Shown: positions 34,421-43,060 of the stretch, piece after piece
Position numbering within the stretch: position 1 is the stretch's first letter
Layout: each line of letters begins with the position of its first letter
Notes under the pieces: generated by a model
Databases searched by the model: none
Told to the model about the DNA's origin: nothing
The model's input: only the letters and a program-made list of their open reading frames with translations
NCBI GenBank assembly: GCA_963795805.1
Contig: CAWCIV010000001.1
Coordinates: forward strand, 496,001 to 560,000
Direction: 5' to 3'
Length of the DNA stretch: 64,000 nt
Source: JALYYC01 sp963795805
Lineage (GTDB): Bacteria > Chloroflexota > Dormibacteria > CF-121
Position numbers and translations under genes: made by a program

Positions 34421-34633
34421 CTAGGCCAGTCAAGCGTCCGACCCTTGCGGTAAGGCCTTCGCCCCCGTGACGGGCTCCTGACATCCCGGTTACACCCGCA
34501 CGGTGATAGTCCGCTTGAGTTCAAAATCTGGAAAAGCCGGCTTGTCTGGGTATCGTCACAGGCTTGCTTTCGTAATTACGTTGTTACACCCGCGTGGGAA
34601 TTCACGCCCGTCAAGGGCTCAGGGGGTGAGTGC
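34421..34633. promoter_or_regulatory. Divergent regulatory region with GTAAC-type repeats
   Basis: This 213-bp region between the M23 gene (minus) and the membrane protein (plus) has no gene. On the minus strand GTAAC-N3-GTAAT lies at 34575-34587 and a further GTAAC at 34489-34493, each within the longer shared string GCGGGTGTAAC. An inverted repeat GCGTG-GGAATT-CACGC occupies 34592-34607. The 80 nt nearest the M23 start are GC-rich and foldable, with a CC-GCAA-GG GNRA-type hairpin. AGGGGGTGA (34620-34628) is the ribosome binding site of the plus-strand gene. Confidence 0.4.
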
Positions 34634-36499
34634 ATGGTAGCTGAGCGAAGCTGGCTGGACGAGCGCGCCTCGCGAACCACACTCTGGACGCAGCCTCTGG
34701 TCGTGCCCGCCCTGGCATTGCTCGCCTCGGTAGCCCTCGCGGTTCTTCTTCTGCTACCGGCCTGGGGCGATCCGTCCCGGATTAGTGCCGGCGTTGGTGG
34801 CGACGTGCCTCAGTTCATGTGGTTCCTGGGCTGGTGGGCGCACAGCTTCGGTCACGCAGGCAATCCATTCTTGACGAATTACGCTGACTATCCAGGCGGT
34901 GCGAATCTCCTCTGGAACTGTTCCATCGCATTGGCGGGAATAGTTCTCACACCCATCACGCGCCTCTTCGGCGTCGTCGTCGCATACAACGCAATGGCGA
35001 CGCTCGGAGTGGCCCTTTCGGCATGGACCGCCTTCCTGGCAATCCGTCGGTACGCGCCTCACCCCGTGGCAGCGGGGGTTGGTGGCCTGATCTACGGCTT
35101 CTCACCGTACATGATGGCGCAGCTTTACGGACACCCCCACGTGTTTTTGGCTTTCCTCCCCCCGGTCTTCCTACTAATCCTGGATGAACTCGTGGTCCGC
35201 CAGCGCCGACCGGCGCTTCTGATGGGTAGTTTGCTTGGTGTGGTTGGCGCAGCTCAACTGTTGTTGGGAGAAGAAATCCTTGCGACTTCCGCCCTAACCG
35301 GCATCTTTGCGATCGTGATCCTCGCGACCACGGACCCCGCCGAGGCGCGCCGGAGGCTACCCCGCGTCCTTAAGGGCGCCACAGCGGCAATTGGCTGCTT
35401 CCTGGTCATTGCGGGGTATCCGCTGGTCACCCAGTTCTTCGGCCCACAGCATGTGATGGGTGGCTTGCAACCGGCTAATCGTTACGTGACGGACTTGCTG
35501 AACTTTGTACTGCCCACGAGAGTCCAATGGCTTGCGCCCGCCTGGGTGGAAGGTGTCGCCGACCGATATACAGGCAACCTCACCGAGTGGAATGGATACC
35601 TCGGGGCTCCGTTGCTTGGGCTGCTGGGCCTTACCGTGGTGCGCTTGTGGAAGGAACCCGTGGTGCGCCTGGCCGGCTGTCTCGCACTCTTGATGAGCGG
35701 GCTCTCCCTCGGCATCACCCTTCACGTGGGTGGGCACATCCTGCTGATACCCGCAGTCGGCCTGGTACTCATCCTTCCATTGCTGCGCCGCTGGCTACCG
35801 GTTAGAACCCTGGCCGTATGTTGGACGCTTGGCTGGATGGCTCTGACAACCGCTCCGGTGCTCTCCAATGTTCTGCCTGCTCGCCTCATGCTCTATACGT
35901 ACTTGATGATCGGCTTAATGCTGGCGTGCTTCCTCGACCGGGCATTTCGGGCGGGACGCTCCGAGTACCTCAGAACGCTGGTCCTCATGGCTATCGCGCT
36001 TGTCCCATTGGCTCCGCGCCTGCCGTACATTTCGACGCCCACCAGTATCCCTGAGTTCTTCCAGTCTCCGTCAGTGCAGCAGATTCCACAGGGCAGCATC
36101 GCCTTGATCGCTCCGTACTCGCACGGCGATCATGCGACTGCGATGGGCTGGCAAGCCGCAAGCGGATTCCGTTTCCGGATGCCCGAAGGCTACTTGTTCA
36201 CGGCCGGCCACAATGACCAGAATCCGCCAGCGAGCGCTACCCAGGACGTCATCAGAGCGCTTGAGAACGGCTCACCACTCGTTATCACGGACGAAACGAG
36301 TTCCCGCTTGCACGCCGATCTGCGGAGTTGGGGAGTCAAGACCTTAATCGTGGGCCCTATGGCCCACGAGGAAAAGGTCGCCCAGCTCTATGCGGACCTT
36401 TTGGGCAGGGCGCCGTGCTGGGTTGGTGGCGTGTGGGTCTGGTGGCAGGTCGACGGGACGAGACCCCCTGCTTGTGCCTCGTCGGCTCTCGCCGGGTAA
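34634..36499 (+). CDS. Large polytopic membrane protein, GT-C glycosyltransferase-like
   Basis: 621 residues. About 11-12 hydrophobic segments fill the first 460 residues, followed by a soluble extracytoplasmic domain of about 150 residues (from SIPEFFQSPSVQQIP). The first external loop has an acidic residue in GVGGDVPQFMWFLGWWAHSF and a GNPFLTNYADYPGG stretch. This resembles bacterial GT-C/PMT-like proteins that transfer sugars from polyprenyl-phosphate carriers. No family can be fixed by eye. The ATG follows an SD-like AGGGGGTGA at 5 nt. Base composition seems a little less GC-rich than neighbours. tRNA-Gly follows. Confidence 0.65.
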   Translation: MVAERSWLDERASRTTLWTQPLVVPALALLASVALAVLLLLPAWGDPSRISAGVGGDVPQFMWFLGWWAHSFGHAGNPFLTNYADYPGGANLLWNCSIALAGIVLTPITRLFGVVVAYNAMATLGVALSAWTAFLAIRRYAPHPVAAGVGGLIYGFSPYMMAQLYGHPHVFLAFLPPVFLLILDELVVRQRRPALLMGSLLGVVGAAQLLLGEEILATSALTGIFAIVILATTDPAEARRRLPRVLKGATAAIGCFLVIAGYPLVTQFFGPQHVMGGLQPANRYVTDLLNFVLPTRVQWLAPAWVEGVADRYTGNLTEWNGYLGAPLLGLLGLTVVRLWKEPVVRLAGCLALLMSGLSLGITLHVGGHILLIPAVGLVLILPLLRRWLPVRTLAVCWTLGWMALTTAPVLSNVLPARLMLYTYLMIGLMLACFLDRAFRAGRSEYLRTLVLMAIALVPLAPRLPYISTPTSIPEFFQSPSVQQIPQGSIALIAPYSHGDHATAMGWQAASGFRFRMPEGYLFTAGHNDQNPPASATQDVIRALENGSPLVITDETSSRLHADLRSWGVKTLIVGPMAHEEKVAQLYADLLGRAPCWVGGVWVWWQVDGTRPPACASSALAG

Positions 36500-36533
36500 C
36501 TCCAACAAGTCGGGAATTCGGGGAGCGCGTGTC

Positions 36534-36539
36534 TATAAT
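36534..36539 (+). promoter_or_regulatory. -10 element of tRNA-Gly
   Basis: A consensus TATAAT ends 10 nt upstream of the tRNA 5' end. Confidence 0.6.
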
Positions 36540-36549
36540 GGCAACTCGT

Positions 36550-36622
36550 GCGGGAGTAGCTCAGTTGGTAGAGCGCAACGTTGCCAACGTTGAGGTCGCG
36601 AGTTCGAGACTCGTCTCCCGCT
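36550..36622 (+). tRNA. tRNA-Gly (GCC)
   Basis: 73 nt. GCGGGAG (36550-36556) pairs with CTCCCGC (36615-36621), with discriminator T. The D arm is TAGCTCAGTTGGTAGAG. The anticodon loop TTGCCAA gives GCC. The T arm has GAGTTCGAGACTC. CCA is not encoded. Confidence 0.96.
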
Positions 36623-36824
36623 GATTTTCCGCTTGACTTCTAGGGGTTCGGCTCGATCACCGCGAAGATGCTGTGAGCTAGCCAGAAAGGGCTGAGGCAC
36701 CCCCTCCACTTCAATTTATACCGCAGCCGGGGGCTTGCGGCAAGCCCCGGGTCGTGCCGCATAATCGCCGGCTGAGACCGCCAGTGTCGGATGTAAACCA
36801 GGCGGCGAGGAGGGGATAGCACTT
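36623..36824. other. Intergenic region with a strong hairpin
   Basis: No gene is visible. CCGGGGGCTTG/CAAGCCCCGG (36727-36750, 3-nt loop, one bulge) is a stable hairpin without a U-tract. CATAAT at 36760-36765 could be a -10 for the monooxygenase gene, whose SD GAGGAGGGG lies at 36809-36817. Confidence 0.35.
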
Positions 36825-38264
36825 ATGGCCGAGCATGCGGTGGTGATCGCTGGTGGCGGTCCGACGGGGATGATGCTGGCGGCAGAGCTGACACTTGCGG
36901 GGACCGACGTCGTCATTGTCGAGCGGCGCGCCAGCTTCAAGCTGGAAAGCCCGCGCTCTCGAGGTCTGCACTCCCGCACTATCGAAGTCCTCGATCAGCG
37001 TGGCGTCGTAGATCGCTTTCTCGCCGAGGGAAAGACGATGCAGGTGCAGGCATTCGGAGGAGTCCCGTTGAACATCAGCGATTTCCCCACGCGCCACAAC
37101 TATGGGATGGCGTTGTTGCAGAGCCATTTCGAGCGCATCATGTCGGGCTGGGTCGATGAGCTGGGCGTTCCCATCCTGCGCCAGCGCGAGGTGACGGGTT
37201 TCAAGCAGGACGACAGCGGCGTCGAGGTCGCGTTGTCCGACGGCTCATCGCTGCGGGCGCAATTTCTGGTTGGTTGCGACGGGGGCCGCAGCCTGGTGCG
37301 CAAAGCGGCCGGCATCGACTTCGCCGGCTGGGATCCAACAACCTGCTGGATCATTGCCGAGGTCGAGATGGAGGAGAAGCCTGAATTCGGCCTGCGTGGC
37401 GGCGGCGGCATCGGCCCCGCCGAGGAGGCACGCGTCGGCGTCACCCTGATCGAACCCGTGGCCAACCGTACCGAAGAGCCCACTATGGAGGATCTCCGGG
37501 CAGCGCTCATCCGCGTCGACGGAACGGACCATGGGGCGCACAGCCCGCGCTTTATCTCTCGCTTCACCGACATGACGCGCCAGGCGGTGGCCTATCGCAG
37601 CGGGCGTGTGCTGCTTGCGGGTGACGCGGCACACGTGCACGCCCCGATGGGGGGCCAGGGGCTGAACATTGGCGTGCAGGATGCGGTCAACCTGGGCTGG
37701 AAGCTGGCCCAGGCGGCCAGCGGAAGATCACCTGTGAGCCTCCTCGACACTTATCAGGCCGAACGCCACCCGGTTGCTGCGCGGGTGCTGCGGAACACCA
37801 TGGCGCAGCATGCGCTGGGCGCAACCGACGACCGGTCCGTTGCACTGAGCGACACGGTGAAGGAGCTGCTGCGCATGGACGAGCCGCGCAAGCACATCGC
37901 CGCCATGATCGCAGGCCTCGACATTGCCTATGACCTCGGTACGGGACATCCGCTGCTGGGCCTCCGGATGCCCGACCTGGATCTGGCGACTGCGGATGGC
38001 ACGGTGCGAGTGTTCTCGTTGTTGCACAACGCCAGGCCGGTGCTGATCAATCTCGGTGACGCCGGTGGCCTCGACATCGCACAGTGGAACGAAAGAGTTC
38101 GCCTCGTCGATGCCTCGTACACCGGCACCTGGGAGCTCCCCGTGGTCGGCGAGGTGACGGCGCCCTCAGGCGTGCTCGTCAGACCCGACGGACACGTCGC
38201 CTGGGTCGGGGAGGGAACCCATGGGGGATTGCGTGAGGCGCTGACGACCTGGTTTGGACCCTGA
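36825..38264 (+). CDS. FAD-dependent aromatic monooxygenase (PHBH/RdmE-like)
   Basis: 479 residues. It is a class A flavoprotein hydroxylase using NAD(P)H and O2. Motifs in order are the FAD dinucleotide fold VVIAGGGPTGMMLAAELTLAG, the DG motif in LVGCDGGRSLVRKAAGI, and the GD motif in VLLAGDAAHVHAPMGGQGLN. A C-terminal thioredoxin-like domain (about 390-479) is usual for pentachlorophenol- and polyketide-hydroxylase relatives. No aromatic pathway genes lie nearby, so the substrate is open. It stands alone between tRNA-Gly and a secreted beta-propeller protein. Confidence 0.88.
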   Translation: MAEHAVVIAGGGPTGMMLAAELTLAGTDVVIVERRASFKLESPRSRGLHSRTIEVLDQRGVVDRFLAEGKTMQVQAFGGVPLNISDFPTRHNYGMALLQSHFERIMSGWVDELGVPILRQREVTGFKQDDSGVEVALSDGSSLRAQFLVGCDGGRSLVRKAAGIDFAGWDPTTCWIIAEVEMEEKPEFGLRGGGGIGPAEEARVGVTLIEPVANRTEEPTMEDLRAALIRVDGTDHGAHSPRFISRFTDMTRQAVAYRSGRVLLAGDAAHVHAPMGGQGLNIGVQDAVNLGWKLAQAASGRSPVSLLDTYQAERHPVAARVLRNTMAQHALGATDDRSVALSDTVKELLRMDEPRKHIAAMIAGLDIAYDLGTGHPLLGLRMPDLDLATADGTVRVFSLLHNARPVLINLGDAGGLDIAQWNERVRLVDASYTGTWELPVVGEVTAPSGVLVRPDGHVAWVGEGTHGGLREALTTWFGP

Positions 38265-38431
38265 TGGGTTGGACTGACGAAAGCCTGGTCGACCTAATGG
38301 CGCTTGGTATTCGCCATCCGATTGTGACGATGGTCACTGCGTGCGGAACGACACACATCTAACCTCCAGCTGAAACGCGACCCGTAGGTCGACCAGCGAA
38401 CCAATCTCGCGCTTTGGAGAGGAGGTGGAAG

Positions 38432-39556
38432 GTGTCTTTACGGACAGTGTCATTCGCAGCAGCGGCTACCTTATGTGCTTCTATCGTTGGGGGGGCGCCG
38501 GCTTCCGCAACTGGAGCCGTGCCTGCTTCATCGTCGCCGATGGTTTTTGCGACGGGTCTCGACAACCCCCGCGGTCTGGCATTTGACGAAGAGGGCACGC
38601 TCTACGTGGCTGAAGGTGGTAAGGGGGGTGCAGCTTCGACGGCTGGCCAATGCCGACAGGTTCATCCACCTATCGGGCCCTACACAGGGGCGATGACGAG
38701 CCGCATATCCGCGATCTCCCGTGATGGGATTCGGTCCACAGTCGTCGATGGGCTGCCCTCGAGCCAAGCGGCGAGCAGCCTGGTCAGCGGGGTGGCCGGC
38801 GTGACAATCGCAGGCGGCAGGCTATTTGCGCTGATAGGCGGCGCAGGCTGCTCGCACGGGGTTGCCGGGACGGTTAACGAGGTTATCGCCGTGAAAAGCG
38901 GCCACACACGCCGTGTGTCCAACCTGTCGGCCTACATGGCAGCGAATCCTGTTGCCAACCCCGACGACAACCCTGCAACCGGGGATTTCGAGCCCGACGG
39001 GACCTGGTACAGCTTCGTGGCAGTAGGCCGGACTCTCTATGCCGTGGAGCCGAACACCCAGGACCTGGTCCGCATCGGGGCCAACGGGCGAGTTAGCCGA
39101 GTCGTCGACTTCTCAAGGTTCTTTCCTGGTAACAGCGACTGGCGGGGGCCAACCGCGATCACCTTCCGGGACGGCTGGCTCTACGTTGGCACGCTGACAC
39201 CATTCCCGATTACGCCCGGAAAAGCTCAGGTGTTCAGAGTCAATCCGCGTACCGGCGCCTTCACGGTCTTTGCCGATGGCCTCTCGACCATTCTCGGTCT
39301 CACGTTCGATAAGACCGGTGCGCTCTACGTTCTCGAGATGAACGACGCGCCTGGGTTTCCGTCGCCCGGCAATGGCAAGGTGATTCGGATCAAGGGAGCC
39401 TCGCGGACCACGATCGCAAGCGGCCTGTCCCTTCCCACCGCATTGGCGTTCGGGCCGGACGGCAACCTCTATGTGTCCGTAAACGGATTGGGTTTCCCAC
39501 CGGGAGCTGGCCAGATCGTCAGGATCAGCCTTCCTCATGAGGAGAACCAGGACTGA
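38432..39556 (+). CDS. Secreted ScyD/ScyE-like beta-propeller protein
   Basis: 374 residues from GTG 38432. A signal peptide (RTVSFAAAATLCASIVGGAPASA) precedes a mature domain with NHL/SMP-30-like blades: FATGLDNPRGLAFDEEGTLYV, GLTFDKTGALYVLEMNDAPG, and LPTALAFGPDGNLYVSVNG. It fits the ScyD/ScyE family, which in cyanobacteria is linked to scytonemin, but most members in soil bacteria have no known role. The start is fixed by GGAGG (38421-38425) 6 nt before the GTG. TTG 38414, inside the SD, is rejected. A strong terminator follows. Confidence 0.85.
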   Translation: MSLRTVSFAAAATLCASIVGGAPASATGAVPASSSPMVFATGLDNPRGLAFDEEGTLYVAEGGKGGAASTAGQCRQVHPPIGPYTGAMTSRISAISRDGIRSTVVDGLPSSQAASSLVSGVAGVTIAGGRLFALIGGAGCSHGVAGTVNEVIAVKSGHTRRVSNLSAYMAANPVANPDDNPATGDFEPDGTWYSFVAVGRTLYAVEPNTQDLVRIGANGRVSRVVDFSRFFPGNSDWRGPTAITFRDGWLYVGTLTPFPITPGKAQVFRVNPRTGAFTVFADGLSTILGLTFDKTGALYVLEMNDAPGFPSPGNGKVIRIKGASRTTIASGLSLPTALAFGPDGNLYVSVNGLGFPPGAGQIVRISLPHEENQD

Positions 39557-39559
39557 AGG

Positions 39560-39604
39560 CAAGGGCCCGGGCTGGCTGGTCGGTTCAGTCCCCGGGCCCT
39601 TTTT
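39560..39604 (+). terminator. Rho-independent terminator
   Basis: AAGGGCCCGGG (39560-39570) pairs with CCCGGGCCCTT (39590-39600), then TTTT. It has an 11-bp stem and a 19-nt loop. This is the clearest intrinsic terminator in the window, ending the ScyD-like gene. Confidence 0.9.
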
Positions 39605-39673
39605 CCGATCCCCCTTCGACCCTTTCGAGTCACCCAGCGTCGCGAGCCGCTCAGCGCTACGCTAGAGCCAATC

Positions 39674-40453
39674 ATGGGCTATGGGGAGATGCTCGCAGCG
39701 GCGCCCATTTTTCGGGGGGCGCGGCCGGAGGACTTCACGGACCTCGAACCGTTTTGCAGGCGGCGACATTTCGAGCAAGGCACCTACCTCTGGCGCACCG
39801 GCGACCCAGCGGATTCGATGTTCGTCATCCTGAGTGGTGAGGCCATCGTTTCGCGTTTGGGCCCCGATGGCGACGAGTTCATGGTCGAGGCCTATCACGC
39901 GGGCGAGGCGTTCGGCCAACTTCCCTTCTTCGACCTCGTGCCGGTTCGCGTCATTGACGCGCGCGCAGCCACCGTGCTCGACGTACTGGACATTCCGCGC
40001 CGAGCATTTGTGGCACACTTGCGTGCCCACCCCGAACTCATGATCCAAATGCTGGGCGTCTACTCGCGCTGGATCCGCCAGCGTGACTTGAATGCTTCTG
40101 AATTGGCCTTCCAGCGTCTGGCCGGCAAGATCGCCTGCAAGCTTCTCGACCTGGTCGATGTCCACGGGACGCCCTGCGACGATGGCGTGCTTATCGGCCG
40201 CCATTTCGCGCAGCACGAGCTCGCGGCGATGGTCGGCGCCAGCCGCGAGAGTGTCAACCGCGCACTCCAACGACTTGTCAGTAACGGTGACGTGATCCGC
40301 CGGGGCAGCGAGCTCGTGATTCCCGACGTAGACAAGCTCCGCACCCAGTACGCCTGGTCGGCACCCGAAGACTGGGAGCGCAGCCGAGCGGTCGACCGCG
40401 TACCGCGACCCCGACCGTTGGCTGATTCCAAGGACCAGGACCGCCATGCCTGA
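39674..40453 (+). CDS. Crp/Fnr-family transcription regulator
   Basis: 259 residues. The N-terminal cyclic-nucleotide-binding-like domain (about 5-125) includes FEQGTYLWRTGDPADSMFVI and LSGEAIVSRLGPDGDEFMVE. The C-terminal winged helix (about 150-230) includes FAQHELAAMVGASRESVNRALQRL, the recognition helix. No Fnr-type cysteine cluster is present. The Arg that binds cAMP phosphate in Crp is not evident in GEAFGQLPFFDLVPVRVIDA, so the ligand is unknown. It overlaps the next gene, a flavin oxidase, by 8 bases and may control it. Confidence 0.88.
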   Translation: MGYGEMLAAAPIFRGARPEDFTDLEPFCRRRHFEQGTYLWRTGDPADSMFVILSGEAIVSRLGPDGDEFMVEAYHAGEAFGQLPFFDLVPVRVIDARAATVLDVLDIPRRAFVAHLRAHPELMIQMLGVYSRWIRQRDLNASELAFQRLAGKIACKLLDLVDVHGTPCDDGVLIGRHFAQHELAAMVGASRESVNRALQRLVSNGDVIRRGSELVIPDVDKLRTQYAWSAPEDWERSRAVDRVPRPRPLADSKDQDRHA

Positions 40454-41855
40454 GGCCAGGGCACTAGGCACATCCGTCGGCGCATTTCGAGCGGAGTTCA
40501 CGGGCAAGGTGATCACGCCCGAAGACTCCGAGTACAACGATGCCCGATCGGTCTTCAACGGCGCCATCAACCGGCGCCCCGCCGTTATTGCCCGATGCAC
40601 CACGCCACAGGAAGTTGCCGCCTCGATCAAGTTCGGGACTGACCAGTCTTTGGAAATCTCGGTGCGTGGGGGCGGCCACAACTTCGCTGGGTTTGCAGTC
40701 TGTGAGGGCGGCTTGATGATCGATCTGAGTGAGCTGCGACAGGTCACCGTCGACCCGGCCGCCCGCCGCGCGGTGGCCGGCGGCGGCGCCACATGGCATG
40801 ACCTGGATACCGCGACCCAGGCGCACGGGCTGGCGGTCACGGGCGGATTCATCAGCCGCACCGGCATTGGTGGGTTGACGCTGGGCGGCGGGATCGGACA
40901 CTTGACGGCGCAGGCCGGACTCAGCTGCGACAACCTGGTCTCGGCACAGGTCGTGACGGCCGACGGCAAGATCCTGACGGCTGCCGCGGATGACAACCCG
41001 GATCTCTTCTGGGCGATCCGTGGCGGTGGCGGCAATTTTGGTGTCGTGACGTCTTTCGAGTACCGACTTCGCCCGGTTGGCCCGTTGGTTAACCTTGGCC
41101 TGTTCTTTTGGGGCGTCGACAAAGCGACGGCGGCTCTTCGCTTCAGCCGCGATTATCTGAAGACGTTGCCGCAGACGGCAAGCGGCTTCCTTGGCGGACT
41201 CAGCGCACCGCCGGCGCCGTTTGTTCCACAGCAACACCACTTCACTCCGGGTATCGCCCTGCTCGTCGTTGGCTATGGGTCTCCGGAGGAGCACGCTCAG
41301 CTTGTCAAGCCGATCCGGGACGCGGTGGCGCCCCTCTTTGAGCTGGTCACGCCAATGCCCTACGTGGCGCTCCAGCAGATGTTCGACGAGGGGAACCCGT
41401 GGGGGATCCTGGCGTACGAAAAGGCCCTGTACCTGGACGAGCTGAGCGATAGTGTCATCCAGGTTTTCACTGAGTACCTGCCGAAGAGGACATCGCCGCT
41501 CTCGATGGTGCCGGTCTTCTATCTTGGCGACGGGTACGCTCGTGTCTCTGATGATGAGACGGCATTCGGTGGGAGCCGCAAGGCTCGATATGCCTTCAAC
41601 ATCAGCGCGGCCTGCCCGGATCCAGCCGCCTACGATGGCGAGCGAAGCTGGGTGCGCTCGTTCTGGCAGGCGCTCCGTCCCTTCGCAATGAATTCCGGCA
41701 GCTACGTGAACTTCATGTCAGAGTACGAGGAGGATCGGGTCAAGGCTGCTTACGGCGCGGCAAAGTACGGTCGGCTGGCTCGCATCAAGGCAAAATACGA
41801 CCCTGAGAATGTCTTCCATCTCAACGCGAACATCAAGCCGGCGGGACCGGCGTAA
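40446..41855 (+). CDS. Berberine-bridge-type FAD-linked oxidase
   Basis: 469 residues. It is a VAO/BBE-family oxidoreductase with a PCMH FAD domain and a C-terminal BBE segment. Bicovalent FAD attachment is likely: the His in SVRGGGHNFAGFAVCEGG and the Cys in QAGLSCDNLVSAQVV occupy the family positions. The C-terminal KYDPENVFHLNANIKP is the BBE signature. Members oxidise sugars, oligosaccharides or alkaloid-like alcohols with O2, making H2O2. It overlaps the Crp-family gene by 8 bases (ATG inside its 3' end), so the two form an operon. There is no signal peptide. Confidence 0.88.
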   Translation: MPEARALGTSVGAFRAEFTGKVITPEDSEYNDARSVFNGAINRRPAVIARCTTPQEVAASIKFGTDQSLEISVRGGGHNFAGFAVCEGGLMIDLSELRQVTVDPAARRAVAGGGATWHDLDTATQAHGLAVTGGFISRTGIGGLTLGGGIGHLTAQAGLSCDNLVSAQVVTADGKILTAAADDNPDLFWAIRGGGGNFGVVTSFEYRLRPVGPLVNLGLFFWGVDKATAALRFSRDYLKTLPQTASGFLGGLSAPPAPFVPQQHHFTPGIALLVVGYGSPEEHAQLVKPIRDAVAPLFELVTPMPYVALQQMFDEGNPWGILAYEKALYLDELSDSVIQVFTEYLPKRTSPLSMVPVFYLGDGYARVSDDETAFGGSRKARYAFNISAACPDPAAYDGERSWVRSFWQALRPFAMNSGSYVNFMSEYEEDRVKAAYGAAKYGRLARIKAKYDPENVFHLNANIKPAGPA

Positions 41856-41883
41856 GGGCGAGCGCGCCAGCGACGCCAATCGG

Positions 41884-41889
41884 TAGTCT
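41884..41889 (+). promoter_or_regulatory. Leaderless -10 of the first RibD/DHFR-fold gene
   Basis: TAGTCT, six bases (TGCGAA), then ATG 41896. No SD. Confidence 0.5.
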
Positions 41890-41895
41890 TGCGAA

Positions 41896-42444
41896 ATGCG
41901 GCCCCTCCGGTATTCGATCAACGTCACGCTGGATGGGTGCTGCGATCATCGTGTGGGGGTTGTGGACGAAGAGCTGCATCGTCACGCAGTCGAAAACCTC
42001 GTCCAGGCCGATGCCCTCCTCTTTGGCCGGGTGACGTACGAGATGATGGAGGCAGCATGGCGGCTGCCGGCGCCGACGGGAGCGAGGCCCGATTGGATGG
42101 AGCCGTTCGGCCGGACGATCGACGCGGCAAAGAAGTACGTCGTGTCGACCACCCTGGACCGGGTCGATTGGAACGCGGAGCTCGTGCGCGGGGATCTGGG
42201 AAAGGCCGTTCAGCAGCTCAAGCAAGAGCCGGGTAAGGGACTGTTCGTGGGCGGCGTGAAGCTTCCGCTGGCGCTGGCGGAGCTGGGATTGATCGATGAG
42301 TACGAGTTCGTGGTGCACCCCAGGCTGGTGGGCCACGGCCCGACCTTATTCGCGGGGCTATCGAGGCATGTCGATTTGCGGCTCGTGAGCCGGCTGGAGT
42401 TCGGCTCGGGGGTGGTGGCGATGCGGTATGAGCCGAAAAGCTAG
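41896..42444 (+). CDS. Dihydrofolate-reductase-fold protein (RibD C-terminal family)
   Basis: 182 residues. It shows the RibD_C/DHFR-like fold: MRPLRYSINVTLDGCCDHRV at the start, ADALLFGRVTYEMMEAAW, and a nucleotide-binding GKGLFVGGVKLPLALAELGL. Family members are NADPH-binding, but those outside riboflavin operons have mostly unknown substrates. It starts from its own leaderless promoter. A second member of the same family lies at 47.5 kb, on the other side of the sigma factor and exporter. Confidence 0.82.
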   Translation: MRPLRYSINVTLDGCCDHRVGVVDEELHRHAVENLVQADALLFGRVTYEMMEAAWRLPAPTGARPDWMEPFGRTIDAAKKYVVSTTLDRVDWNAELVRGDLGKAVQQLKQEPGKGLFVGGVKLPLALAELGLIDEYEFVVHPRLVGHGPTLFAGLSRHVDLRLVSRLEFGSGVVAMRYEPKS

Positions 42445-42547
42445 AGCTTGAGGCGCGAAGCTGGGAACCTGAGCCTTCTGCCCATTTGATTCAACTACGC
42501 TGATCGGAAGCGTTACCCTCAGCCCAATTTCGGCAGGGAGGGAGGAC

Positions 42548-43060
42548 ATGGTTCAGCTCGCTGGATGGCACGACTACTTCATGATGGTCGGCGGCGGCGC
42601 CGCGGCATTAACCGGACTGGTCTTTGTCGCCATGACCCTCCATCTGGAGGAGGTCACCACCGATCCGGTCCACCGCCATCGGGCTCGGACGATCCTCAGT
42701 GGGTTGTCCGCGGTCTTCATCCGTTGCGCCCTGGCGTTGATGGGTGGACAGAACGCCCAGGCGATCGCGGCCGAACTGTTCGGCGTGCTGCTCGCCGTCG
42801 AGGCGATTCTCTACCGGAGCATCCGGCAGGCCATGCGGAGCGGCGATCCGGGAGTCCTGTGGCGGACGATTGGCAGTTTCGCCTGCTTGATCGTCGAACA
42901 ACTTGGTGCCGTCATCCTATTCGCCGGGAATACGGCGGGCCTTTACCTGGTCGGTGTTGGGATGATGTCCTCGTTCGTCTTCATGATCACCGGGAGCTGG
43001 CTCCTTCTCGTCGGGGTTGGCAAGAGGGAAGCGGCGCAGTCCAGTGCAGCAGGTGACTGA
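42548..43060 (+). CDS. Four-helix membrane protein, unknown function
   Basis: 170 residues with four hydrophobic segments (YFMMVGGGAAALTGLVFVAM; helices near residues 60-80 and 105-125; then YLVGVGMMSSFVFMITGSWL). Short charged loops contain HLEEVTTDPVHRHRART. The pattern matches a group of uncharacterised actinobacterial and chloroflexal membrane proteins, but I cannot name a family. A strong SD (GGGAGGGAGG, 42536-42545) precedes the ATG, unlike the leaderless neighbours. The stop is directly followed by the SDR reading frame. Confidence 0.6.
   Translation: MVQLAGWHDYFMMVGGGAAALTGLVFVAMTLHLEEVTTDPVHRHRARTILSGLSAVFIRCALALMGGQNAQAIAAELFGVLLAVEAILYRSIRQAMRSGDPGVLWRTIGSFACLIVEQLGAVILFAGNTAGLYLVGVGMMSSFVFMITGSWLLLVGVGKREAAQSSAAGD

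Noticed and set aside
34421..34500. Firm call of a c-di-GMP-I riboswitch before the second M23 gene
   Set aside because: Only short strings resemble the first half of the aptamer; the second half would have to lie inside the coding region. It is kept only as a weak note in the findings.
36640..36822. 60-codon minus-strand frame between tRNA-Gly and the monooxygenase
   Set aside because: No SD or -10 is positioned for it, it covers a strong hairpin, and it shows no recognisable motif.
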